This document shows positions 10,718-21,210 of a stretch of 64,000 nucleotides of DNA, piece by piece. Origin of the DNA: Cryptomeria japonica (Eukaryota; Streptophyta; Pinopsida; Cupressales; Cupressaceae); NCBI RefSeq assembly GCF_030272615.1, contig NC_081414.1:916121648-916185647 (forward strand), read 5' to 3'. A model generated the notes under the pieces. It saw only the letters and a program-made list of their open reading frames with translations, did no database searches and had not been told where the DNA came from. The position numbers and the translations under genes are program-made. Position 1 is the stretch's first letter, and each line of letters starts with the position of its first letter.

Positions 10718-12524
10718 CAATTTATAAAAAAATTACCTTCACTATGTCATCACAAGGGACCCAAAAGCCTTGCTCATAAAAAATGCAGTCTACCATATCT
10801 TTCCCTGCAGGGGTGGTAGCATAGGATGAGGAAGACCACTCCTCGCCAACAATCATATGTCTCAAGGCAGACTTAGACCTAAGCATAGATTGCAATGTGA
10901 AGAAGTTTGTGGCAAATCTTGTGATTCCTGGACGAGCTAACTCCTTTTGCTCTATGTATTGTCTCATAAGAGCCAACACCCATGAATGATTATATACAAA
11001 TTTGCAGACATTTCTTGCCCTTTCTACACATCTCTTGATCCATGGGATTTTTCCAATATCCTCCAACATGAGGTCAATGCAATGAGTAGCACATGGAGTC
11101 CAAACTATAGATGGGTGCCTCTCCATCAATAGTCTACCCGCAGCAACATAATTTATTACATTGTAAATTGTAATTAATGGAGGTACAAACTTCAAGATAG
11201 TAATTAATTTGCAAACAAAATTAGTTTATAATCAAAAGTTTACCCCCAGCAACATAATTTGCTGCATTGTCGATCACCACCTGTACCACATTCTCCTCAC
11301 CCACATCTTCAATCACCTCCTCTATCTGCTCACATAGGTAGGTGGCATTCTTGCAATGGGCGGAGGCATCAATGGACTTGATGAAAATGGTGCCCCCTGA
11401 AATAAAAAAATAAAGCTAGGTCAATCATCATTCAATAAACCATTAGATAAAAAATAAAAAATTAAAGACTATATGAAACTAAAATTAATCAATCACCTGC
11501 GGAAGAAACAAGAAAATTAAGGAGAGTTCTATTTCTCCTATCTATCCAACCATCAGTCATGATGGTGCAACCTTTAGTGCTCCATACCTAGCGTTGTTCA
11601 TCTAAATCCTTCTTCACATCATCCAACATTTGAGACAAAATGGGTCCCCTCAAATCACTCTTACTAGGGGCTTTGAACCCCACCCCACATATGGTAATGG
11701 CATCAACCATTTGTTGCCAATAAGGAGACCTGTCGCAAAGAAACTCAATGAGATAAGTTAAGTATAAAAATTAAAACAATCAAAGTTATCAAACATAAAA
11801 GTTAGTAAAACATTCACCTAGCTACAAAGAATGGAATACAGTTGTAGCTCCAAAACCTGCCAACTACCATTTTAGCAGCATCATGGACCTCCTTGTTCCA
11901 ACCCATGCCCTCAAGCAACGGTTGGGACCCAGGAGTAGTGCGAGGCACAAAGAAGGAATCCAACCTAGATTTATGAATCCTAGGTCCAATGGTAGCACTC
12001 CCACTACAACTACTAGTGCTAGGAGCATGAGAAGTGGCGGTGGCACCACCACTTATAGAAGCAGAAGCAGAAATGGAAGCACCAACAGTAGCAAACTAAG
12101 TGGGATGATATGGAGGTAAGGAAGAAGGGCCTCCAACACAACCTAACTGTGTCCCTCTTCCTAAAACCATCTCTCTCCCAATGGCCACTCGATCCTCCTT
12201 TTGTTTCTTTTTCCTTTCAATCTCCTCAACCATTACATAAATTTCACGTATGACCTTAGGGACTACTTTTAGGCATGGTTTGGCATCATGTCCACGCACA
12301 CCAGCAATATGGTATTTCAGCCTATATATACCTCCATGGAATATTGTTTTGCAAAACATACATTTTGTTTGCCCCTTTCCTTGCCCTGGAAAATCCTCAT
12401 GATATTTCCAAGTAGGGTCCTTTCTAATGGGGGGGTTTAGAAGCTGAAGTAGACATTTTAGGATAGTTTTGTGAAACTTGAAGTTGAGGTAAATAATAAA
12501 GTGAAGTTTGCTGCAATAAAACAT
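10718..12524 (-). pseudogene. hAT transposase (BED finger plus DUF659-type core), broken
   Basis: The first part (12420-12270) encodes a BED zinc finger: W-K-Y-H, then CMFC, then a histidine and cysteine about 20-30 residues on (KYHIAG, DAKPC). A Ser/Thr-rich linker and KSRLDSFF-type segment follow, down to a plausible splice donor at 11817. Further exons are suggested at 11729-11499 (CTIMTDGWIDRRNRTLLNFL, the DUF659 signature), 11401-11243 (IDASAHCKNATYLCEQIE, VIDNAANYV) and 11175-10722 (TPCATHCIDLMLEDIG). GT/AG borders are visible between them. One TAG lies near 11589. The NYVAAG segment occurs twice (about 11250 and 11155), suggesting a local duplication. The C-terminal hAT dimerisation region is absent. 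The family is clear; the exon model is my estimate. Confidence 0.75.
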
Positions 12525-13059
12525 TACAAATACAAAATGAAATTAATACATATTACATACATTCAAAAAAACTAAAGTAGGGTTTGTCAAACCCTACTTT
12601 TTTAAAAAAAGAAATTTACAAACCCTACATAGTACAACACTACAACTACATACTACAATGCTACATACAAACATACAAAATATTTTGAAAGAAAATGTAA
12701 AAATTTCAAAAAAAAATGAATAAAAAATGCAATTTTTGCATAAAAGAAACAAACTAATCTTCAAAAAAACAATCGTACCTCTTACAACTAGCTTGAAACG
12801 AGCTGCAAAGTCTTCCTATCCAACTCTTGATGCACCAAATCGAAACACAATGTAGCTCCAATGTGACAAATTGAAGAAAACTTGAGCTTCCTCCTTGGTG
12901 GTTTTTCTTCTATGCACCCTTGTTTTTCTTCCCAACTCACTTTACTCCTTTTTTTGCAAGTGAATGAAATGAAAGTCACTTTTAGGGATAGAAGATAATT
13001 ATAAAAAAAAAACAGACTTAAAAAACATTGCAAAATATTATTTTTTTGTGTTTTTCTTT

Positions 13060-13240
13060 GGCTTGACATTGGCCGAGTCTGGGGCTCAGGACTCGCCGAG
13101 TTTGGTGAGTTTGGGCCAAACTCACCAACTCGGCGAGTCTGGCAAGTTTACTCGCCAGACTCGGACGAGTCCGAGTTTGAGCCCCTGGGACTCGTCAGGC
13201 CTGACTCATACTCGAACATGCCGAGCCTGAGTGAGTCCTG
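13060..13240. repeat. hAT terminal region with ACTCG/CGAGT subterminal repeats
   Basis: At least eight ACTCG or CGAGT words lie in 180 bp, several as palindromes of the form ACTCGNCGAGT. Clustered short subterminal repeats are typical transposase-binding sites of hAT elements. The outer end reads CAGGACTCACTCAGG on the minus strand, compatible with a CAGG-type hAT terminus, but the partner end is missing. Confidence 0.55.
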
Positions 13241-13248
13241 TTTCTATG

Positions 13249-13296
13249 GTTGACATCAATGACAACAACATATCCTAGCAGTAGTAATGTGCAACA
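13249..13296 (-). repeat. Remnant of C1 3' LTR
   Basis: The text TGACATCAATGACAACAACA and ATATCCTAGCAG matches the terminal part of the C4 LTRs (49689-49735, 62380-62425), and a polypurine tract (minus AAAGGGAGAGAT) adjoins it. The outer 1.2 kb of this LTR is gone; the hAT end abuts it. Confidence 0.7.
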
Positions 13297-13410
13297 ATCT
13301 CTCCCTTTGGCATTGATGGCAGCATATGAATGTGAAAAATAATCAATGTAAAGAAATAAATCAACACAAACAATCTCCAACAATCTCCCCCTAAGATCAT
13401 GCACACAAAT

Positions 13411-14890
13411 TGGTGCAAGAGCACCTCATCAACAAGTTATTAATGACCCTAAGGATGAAGACTAGGATCATTGGGGTTTCTTAAGAGTGTCTTGTGTTTC
13501 ATGTATGCAAATAAACCTCACCATGTAAGCCCATGTCACCAATTAGGCAATTTGAGAAGCCAATTGGGACAATGTGATCAATAGGGGTAATAGATGGTCT
13601 AGATTTGTGTTTGATAGGTTTTTAGACATGTTTCATGTTTGTTTGGATGATCCATGTATGTGGATTCTAACCTTAGCCAATATGACAACTTTTTGTGCAA
13701 AATTGCAAAAATGCAACTTTTTGAAAATCGGTTGGGAGAAGCCTTTCAATGGCTCCAACCTACTCCAAATTTGGTGGGAAAATATGGGAGAGATGTATAA
13801 TCCTTGTGGACATTATTCCCAAGGTTTTTTCTATTGTAGTTGGAATGTGTGAAGCAATAATACACAAAATACTTCAGTTTTCCCAGAAATCCCGAGTTTG
13901 CAGGAGTTGCACACGCCTGTACGGATTGATTTGAATCACACCATCCAAGGAGTAGATAGGGAGATTAAATATCTTTCTTTTTGTGGAGATCTGAGGTCTT
14001 AACTATTTTAGAGTAGAGAGAACCCTCCATTCTTTTGATTATAACCTGGAAAGTGGGGGTTTGGAGAGGGTTTTGAGCAAAAATGGCTTTATCTTGCACT
14101 CCAGTCCATTAGAAGACTCTTCCTTTGGATGGATGTAGGATAAGCCTCTGTACTTTAGTGTTTTCATGTCTTGTTTCAGGGTAAACTTTTTTGTGTGGAT
14201 AAATGAGCAAGATTAGGTAGGCATCTCTATGTGACTACCTAGGACACAATTTAGGACAATCATCATAAGTTGTCATAGCGGTGGATTCTAGGCATGCAAA
14301 CCTATAATTAGAATTTTTTCACTATCCCCCACATGCCCATAAGGTTTAATTTTCATTTGGTGTACCGGTAAAGGTAGTTTCTCTGGAAAATAGGGCTAAT
14401 TGCCCCTATTAGGTCTCTTAGTCTCTAAAGGGAACATACCTTCTAATTGTAGGTTTGGCCAAACCATTTTGTGAATTAGTAAAACTCCCAAAAGGGTGTC
14501 TGAAATGATAATTTTTTTGTATGGGTGTGTGGAACATTTTTGAGTTAAGGTCCATTATATTGCCAAATAGGGCTACAAGTCTAGGGGGTAGATTTCCAAA
14601 GAAGGTACAAGGAATTGGTGCCCGTAACCAAAACCAGTGTTTGAAAGAGTTCCTAGATATCAATTATTGGCCAATTTCCAAATCCTTAAGAGTAAGAGTC
14701 ACCGGTAAGGCATGTTTGAGGAGTTGAAGCCTTTTACTCATCTTATGTAGGCCCAAGCTTAGTGAATCTTTGTGTAGTTTCATCCAAGGTGTGGAGTCCT
14801 TCCTTGCAAGACCCTTGTGATCATTTGAGGGGTCACTAGCCTAACCTTGTTTGGGCTTGTCCTTAGGAGTTTGGGTAGGGCTCTGGATCA
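13411..14890. mobile_element. Probable solo LTR inserted in C1
   Basis: Sequence not present in the related element C4 interrupts the C1 3' non-coding region. It begins TGGTGCAAGAGCACC (itself an inverted repeat), ends GGATCA, and is flanked by CAAAT (13406-13410) and CAAAG (14891-14895), a 4-of-5 match. Length is 1480 bp. TG...CA ends plus a near TSD and no internal coding suggest a solo LTR. 14896-15170 is C1 3' non-coding sequence. Confidence 0.5.
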
Positions 14891-15170
14891 CAAAGCTTCC
14901 AAGATAAGGTTGTTTTTCACATGCTTCTCTCCCCCTTTGACAACAATGCCAAAGACATATACATATCATTATTCTCTCCCTTTTACTAGATAATATATCT
15001 CCCTTAGAATAAACTCACAAATATGAATATCACACACAAACTACTCCCCCTAGGCAGCAACACTTTCTCATCAATCTGGATAAGAAGATAAGACTATAAA
15101 GTCCACCGGATTGATGCATCTCAATGTATCTAGTTCTCATCAGGAGGGGAAGAAACCCCTAACTTATCTC

Positions 15171-15719
15171 TCAGATATACAAATGTATCTGCCGACAAAG
15201 GCTTAGTAAAGATATCTGCAATTTGACTTCTTCATCACTGACTTTCTCCCTCAATAAATGATACTTAATAGATATATGCTTTGTTTTAGAATGCAGTATT
15301 GGATCCTTGGAAATATTAATAGCACTTGAATTATCATAGTATATAACAATAGGCTCATCATAAATAACTCTAATGCTCTTCAATAACTGCTTCATCCAAA
15401 CTACCTGAGTACAATTGCTAGCAGCAACAATGTATTTAGCTTCTGTAGTAGATAGAGAAATAGCATCTTCCTTCTTACTTGCCCATGAAACTAACTTCTT
15501 TCCCAAGAATAATGCTCCACTGGTAGTGCTCTTTTTGTCATCAACATCACCTTCCCAATCAGCATCAGTATAAGCACATAACATAAAATCATCATTCTTT
15601 AGATACCACAAATCATAGTCAACTGTCCACTTCAAGTATCTGAAAATTCTCTTCATAGTAGTAGCATGACTTTCTTTACGATCAACTTGAAGTCTAGTAC
15701 AAAGAAAAACAACATGCAT
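15171..15719 (-). pseudogene. C1 copia RNase H
   Basis: The minus-strand frame encodes the Ty1/copia RNase H and connection region. Markers are the FRYLK-type and CAYTDADWEGD text, SLSTTEAKYIVAAS, YYDNSSAINIS and HSKTKHISIKYHLLRE, which contain the expected Asp-Glu-Asp catalytic positions. It degrades the RNA strand during reverse transcription. The end (after about 15220) is frameshifted relative to the related copy in C3 (56341-56430). It is separated from RT (15944-16720) by frameshifts near 15720-15940. Inactive as a continuous polyprotein. Confidence 0.85.
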
Positions 15720-15943
15720 AATGTCTCGTCTAGTCTAACTCAAGTATAGTAGTCCACCGACCATAGATCTATACAAGGTTTGATTAACTTTTTGAGATTC
15801 ATCATGCTTAGACAACTTGCATCCAATCACCATAGGAGTTCCAACAGGTTTGGACTCAACTAACCCAAACTTCTTCAACAATTCCTTCACATACTTAGAT
15901 TGAGAAATAAAAATGGCTTTATCAGTCTATGTAATCTATAATC

Positions 15944-16720
15944 CTAAGAAGATTTCATCTCACCTATCATAGACATCTCAAACTCTTTTTGCATATTAAC
16001 AGCAAATTTCTTACTCAAATCATCATCTTCTCCAAAAATAATGTCATCTACAAAAACTTCAACAATCAAAATGTTATCATTATTAACCTTAAAGTATAAA
16101 TCACTATCAGCAGTACCTTTACAGAATCCCAACTTCATCAAATACCTGTCCAATCTAGCATACCAATCTCTAGGGGCTTGTTTAAGTCCATACAATGCTT
16201 TCTTCACTCTACATACCATGTCTCCTTCATCTGATAACGAAAACCCATCTGGTTGCTCAATATAGACTTCCTCTTCCAAATCACCATTCAAAAAGGCTGA
16301 CTTCACATCCATCTGATATACTTGAAATTCTTATAAGCAACATATGCAAGAAGTAATCTAAGAAATTCAATTCTAGCTACCGAAGCAAAATTCTCCTCAT
16401 AAACAATTCCTTCCATTTGTGAAGATACTTTACATACCAGTCTTGCTTTGTTTCTAACTACTTCATTGACTTCATTCAATTTATTCTAAAACACCCATTT
16501 AGTGCCAATCACAGTCTCGAAACAAGTTCCCATGTATTGTTCTTCTCAATCTGATTCAACTCTTCTTCCATAGCTTTTATCCAATTCTCATCTTTACAAG
16601 CTTTAGCAACATCTTTAGGCTCAATCTTGGAAATCAAACATATCTCTTCAACAACAATCCTTCTCCTAGTCATCAAACCTTTATTTTCATCACCAATAAT
16701 CTGGTTTTCTAAATGATTTA
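15944..16720 (-). pseudogene. C1 copia reverse transcriptase (N-terminal half to catalytic motif)
   Basis: The minus frame contains [21 protein letters not shown] (motif A Asp), [14 protein letters not shown] and [10 protein letters not shown], the copia variant of the YVDD catalytic box. Upstream remnants (16320-16720) match the linker and early RT of C4 (58254-58500) but with stops and frameshifts. A frameshift after SMIGEMK (about 15950) separates it from the RNase H part. The linker upstream is cut at 16725 by insertion of E2 and resumes at 38086. Confidence 0.85.
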
Positions 16721-17970
16721 ATCTTTGTTACATAAATTTTTTAAACATTGAAAAGTCGCTTCCCTCTGCTTTCCTTTAGGCTCTTAATCATGGCCTTTCC
16801 AAATTCCTTAACTTCTGTCGTGGAGTTCTCAACTTTTAGAACTACTCGATTGGCTGACCAACTTAGGGAAGTTTGTATAACGCCACCACATTTAGGAGGT
16901 CGGGCTTGTGGATACTTTTGAAAGGAGTTTGATAGTTGTGAAGTTACCCAACTCTTCGACACTCCTCGTGTTGTGGCGGATGTCCAGCTCTCAAGAATTT
17001 TAAGGACATTGTTGGTTCTAAGAAAGGAAGTTTGGTGTAATTAAGACCAGTGGTTATGGTACCTTGGATGGAAACACGAGTAATAGTACAGATAGGTTTC
17101 TCTTGGCCGCTGACAAAATTCTGTTAGGATGATAAGAATAAAGGATTCTTGTTGTCCCTCCTCCTACCTCATCGATTGCCACATCATGCATTATTTTCAG
17201 GAAACAAATCAAGGCAAGATTTGTGAAGTACTGTCATTAATGGTCTTTAAGAAACCCAAATACAAAAAAAGGTAGCGACATGCGTTACTTCATTTGATGT
17301 CATCATTCTTGTAGAAACCATTAAACGTGGCCAAAGGGGAAAATTGTCATCATAATTACATGCATTAGAATGGTCTTTCCTCATGATGATGAACTGCCTT
17401 TTCATAATCTAGATTTGAACTGGCCAAAGATAGAGCATGAAGATATAGTCTAGCGGTTATGGTCTTTTGCATGGAAAGTACAAACTGATTTCAGTGAATA
17501 TAGGAAGACCGTCACCCTATTAGATAATATTGCAGAGCAAGTTGAGAATCATGAACGACATTTGCGAGACAATCTAATGGCAGGAAGAAACTCGAATAAT
17601 TGACTTTAGCAAAATGGCACTCCCAGTTGAAAGAGGTCCCATATTGCAATGTAATATCAACTTGCTACAGTGGCACAAAATTTTCATAATGTATGACTTT
17701 TTCTGAGCTATTGTTTTTTATTGGGAAGAATTCGAAGATATATTTCTGACACTAGTTGAAGAAGAAGAAAAAATGAATGAGATTGATAGGTGGATTGCAG
17801 AGCTCAACCCGGTACCTGACGATGGAGTCTGAAGGTCTTGTAGCCTTACCTATTGTGAGGAGGTTTATATTTTGTGTTTCTCTTTAGGATTTTGTTTTGA
17901 AATGGTCATGATCAAGACCATTAGTTGTAGTAACCGTTTCTTAGGAACGTAAAAGACAGGAAGGTTATAG

Positions 17971-17980
17971 CTATAAATAG
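17971..17980 (+). promoter_or_regulatory. TATA box of E2 LTR
   Basis: CTATAAATAG occurs here and at the matching position 37525-37534 of the other LTR. It fits the promoter of an LTR read on the plus strand. Confidence 0.6.
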
Positions 17981-18270
17981 GTAGATTAGTTAATTTGAGG
18001 AGATCTTTTGGGAAAACTTTGTTTTTCTCATTTGAGAAAAAACTTTTATGCATGGGATTGTCTACTATTTTTAATATAGAAGAACTACTGGTGGTTTTCA
18101 TATATTCATAAGCTTTGAATTATGGTGTATGGATGCTTTTTTGTTCTTTGAAATGGATCTCAGTTGGTGAGTTTATATTGAAATGGTAGATGATTTGATA
18201 TTTCAGTTGTTGTGGAATATTAGTTGTGGATGGTGTTTTGCAGAATCTGAAAAATTCTAAAAATAGTAGT

Positions 18271-19031
18271 TGTAGACACCTAAAATTGTCCAGTCTAATT
18301 AAATAAATATTTTATTTATTTAATTATCTAAGCTTAATTCTTCTATTAATTAAATAAATCCTTATTTATTTAATTAATTCATTTATCCTCTTCTAGCCTT
18401 ATTTCTCATTTAAATAAATACATTTATTTATTTAAATTATCCCTTTCCTAAATTAAATAAATATTTAATTTATTTAATTATCTTACTTCTTCTATTAATT
18501 AAATAAATCTTTATTTATTTAATTAATTCATTATCTTTTTCTACACATAACACATGTCATTCATCTCTTAATTCCTACACTGCCTACCTCTTTCATTATT
18601 TTATTATTTCTTCTACCTACCCTCTAATCCTAGCCGACCTCCTTTTTACACCTCTCAATCTTATCCCTCCATTTTATATTGTGTCTTCTATTTAAGGAGA
18701 TGCTTCCTTCATTATCAAACCCTAACAACTTGATCAATTGGCTACACTACGATCCTACTTGCAACCACATTCCGTTCTTTGTTGAGCTCTTGTGCATATA
18801 AAATCTGAGAGCAAATATATCAAGCAAGATCAATGGAGATAGGAAGAATGGAGATCAAAACCCTATTGGACATGTGATGGTATAATCTTTGTGATTTCAT
18901 GTGATTTGCATTGTCTTAGGTAATCTTCATATGTTATGGTGGATCTTTGTTGATTGTTAGGCTAGGGTTTTGTGGTTGGATTCATTTAGCCTTTCAATAT
19001 TGTTATTATTGTTATCCATTTTCACCATACA
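18271..19031 (+). repeat. E1 5' LTR
   Basis: It begins TGTAGACACC and ends ACCATACA. U3 is AT-rich with palindromic TAAATAAA modules. CTATTTAAGG at 18688-18697 is a plausible TATA box. Compared with the 3' LTR it differs only near 18291 (C/G), 18812 (C/A) and 18831 (C/T). Very few CG dinucleotides occur in it (about three). Confidence 0.95.
18297..18531. repeat. Five TAAATAAA/TTTATTTA palindromic modules in E1 U3
   Basis: Five successive imperfect palindromes of the type TAAATAAAT-nn-TTATTTATTTA fill 235 bp of U3, alternating with CTTCT-rich spacers; the 3' LTR repeats them. The E3 LTR has similar text near 45960-46085. Confidence 0.75.
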
Positions 19032-19060
19032 CATTTTCACACGCCCGGTGGGACTCTTGT
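19032..19060 (+). other. Primer-binding region of E1 (weak)
   Basis: Directly after the LTR the text includes CACGCCCGGTGGGACTC. It resembles the TGGTGCCCACCGTGGGG-type site of E3 (near 45106) with a gap, but no clean TGG-start site is present. The primer tRNA cannot be assigned from this. Confidence 0.35.
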
Positions 19061-19147
19061 CCCTTTGCATTTAACCTTTTTCTTGCAGATTTTGCATTTT
19101 TGAAGTTGCAGATCAGACATTTTTCGACGACATTTTAGGTTTTTCCA

Positions 19148-19361
19148 CGTCTGCGAACTTTCGGATCGCGTCTTTGATTTTCAGGCGCGTCTACGGAACC
19201 TGGAATCACGTCTGTGTTTTCAACAAATTTTATTTTGTAGATTTCAGACAGGGGCGTCTGTGTTTCAGAAGTGCGTCTGTGTCAGAGAAGGGCGTCTGTG
19301 ATTTTTGGCCATGTCTGTGCATCACAGAACTGCGTCTGTGTCGTGGGTAACAGCGTCTGTG
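19148..19361 (+). repeat. Phased word array 1 of E1 leader (CGTCTGTG)
   Basis: Ten copies of CGTCTGTG or one- to three-base variants start at 19148, 19169, 19188, 19209, 19255, 19274, 19293, 19312, 19333 and 19354. Steps are 19-21 nt with one 46-nt step. Spacer text between words is not conserved, so this is not an ordinary tandem repeat. Confidence 0.9.
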
Positions 19362-19802
19362 TATTTACTGTTTCGAAATTTTCAAATTTTCATTGATTCA
19401 ATTTTTGGATTTCGCACTTAGGGTTTCAGATCTGGTTTATATTTGGACTAACCCTTTCAGATCTAGCTAACTAAGTTGTGCAGCTTATCTTAGAAGCAAA
19501 ACATTTTTGTTGAAGGCCCCTCTTTCACAAAGTCTTTTCGGTTTCTAAAATTTACCTAACTTGTGTGTTTACAGGAAGGCGTGATTATGTCAAACAACCC
19601 AAACTACTAACAAATTTTGTTGCAGGTCCTTGGCTAGGGTTTTGAAATTTTGTTGTGTGCCTTGTTTTCATAGATTAGCAAACACTTCCATTGGTGCACT
19701 AAAATTGAATCATTGTCTTTTGTGTCTTGAGCAATAGGCTCTTTTTGTTCAATCTTTAGAGGGCCTATCTTCCCGTGTGGTCATTAGGACTACTAGTGAG
19801 AA

Positions 19803-19956
19803 GAGAACGACCCAAGTGGTAGCGAGGAAAACCCACCTCATCCGAACCACTATAATCAAATGTATTCATGGTGAAAACTATGAATAACGTGTGTTGATTA
19901 GTTCATACCGACACTATGTCTCCCCATAAACCCGTTTGATCAAATTTATTTGATCA
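19803..19956 (+). other. Conserved leader core with two hairpins in E1
   Basis: The text GAACGACCCAAGTGG ... ACCACTATAA is followed by hairpin 1 (TATTCAT 19863-19869 with ATGAATA 19880-19886) and hairpin 2 (TGATCAAAT 19937-19945 with ATTTGATCA 19948-19956). Element E3 has the same linear text and two hairpins at the same distance with different stem sequences (44157-44320). Packaging or dimerisation roles are inference. The rest of the leader (19360-20560, 20721-21210) has no supported gene. Confidence 0.75.
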
Positions 19957-20572
19957 TTTGTAGGGCGTAACCCCTACCAGCTGGGAGCCTTCTGTATTTA
20001 CAGAGCTGAAAGTGCCGCATGTATGGCCACACAAGCCGATGCCCTTACTAGCACCTTTTTGTTTTAGAAGCCCAAATCCTTCTAGTTGTTGGGGCAGGAG
20101 GTCGAACCTTTGGTAGCGGCCCACACACATACGGTTCTTAGTAGAGATACAAAGTTCGCCATGGGGAGTTTTCATGGGGACTGATGCTTGGCTGACCTGA
20201 GAAGTGAGTGCCGAGGGTGGAGCCAGTGAGGTCAAGCATCTAAGTATCCGCTTTGAATAGCGTAGCCTTGGGGGTAAAACCCTATGCGGGATCAACAACT
20301 ATTGTCTTGGCCAGCCATAAGAATTGTGCTTGTCTTATGTTAAACATTCAAACATGCAAGACCAAACAACAAAACATTGTGTCTTTTGTGTCTTCAAGTG
20401 TATGCAAAACATTTTACATCAAACAACACACTTTTGGAGTCTAAACACTTGCAAACATTGAGTCCTCATCAACATTGTGTCCTCTTGTCACGAAAAACAG
20501 CCAAACAGTCGGATTTGGTCACAACAAAACAACTTCACAGATTGGAAAAATTGCACGAAGTTTACAGAAACG

Positions 20573-20720
20573 CGTCTGTGTCTGTTTTAACCTCGTCTGA
20601 GTCATATAAATGCATCTGTGAAGGGCATAATAGCGTTTGTGTGTCTAGCAGCGTCTGTGTCGAACAGAGACACGTCTGTGTCTGGGAATCGCGTCTGTGA
20701 AGTATACAGAAGCGTCTGTG
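20573..20720 (+). repeat. Phased word array 2 of E1 leader (CGTCTGTG)
   Basis: Eight words start at 20573, 20594, 20613, 20634, 20652, 20673, 20692 and 20713, with steps of 21, 19, 21, 18, 21, 19 and 21 nt. It lies about 490 bp upstream of the gag ATG. Confidence 0.9.
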
Positions 20721-21210
20721 TCCAGAATTGAACATTTTTATAGTCCAACAAACAAGAGAAATCAGTTTCGGAATACTTGAGCTTCCTAGGTTGTTTCTTC
20801 AGGTTTCATCTAGCATTCAACCTGTCTTTGGGTCTCATACAGTCCATCATTGCTTCACATCTCATTTTACATTCACAATTGTCTAAACTTGAGTCAAAAG
20901 GTCATTTGCTTGTCCTCATCCTACTTTGTCAACATACTACATACAACTACACTTTGCTAAGTGGTCCCTCATCAAGGTTTCTTACCTTTGGGTCTCATTT
21001 GGTCTTACTTAGAGTCAAGGTCAGCTTACCTCATCAAGAGAAACTATCCTCTCTTTGGAAGTCACACCTACGCTACTACATACATACTCGGTCTTACATT
21101 TTGGACATTGCAAGTACACCTCAGATTCATTTACACTCCATACAACTCTTGGTCTTCCATACTCTCTCCATTTTTATCTAGTCTCTCACATCTTGGTCTA
21201 TACCTAGTTC

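Larger units (their letters stand above)
10718..13240 (-). mobile_element. Truncated hAT DNA transposon
   Basis: A minus-strand transposase gene (10718-12524) and a right end rich in inverted subterminal words (13060-13240) define a hAT element. The left part (transposase C-terminus with the dimerisation domain, and the left terminal repeat) is missing at the junction with element Y. 12525-13059 is AT-rich non-coding sequence in which I see no gene. The right end abuts a remnant copia LTR. Confidence 0.7.
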
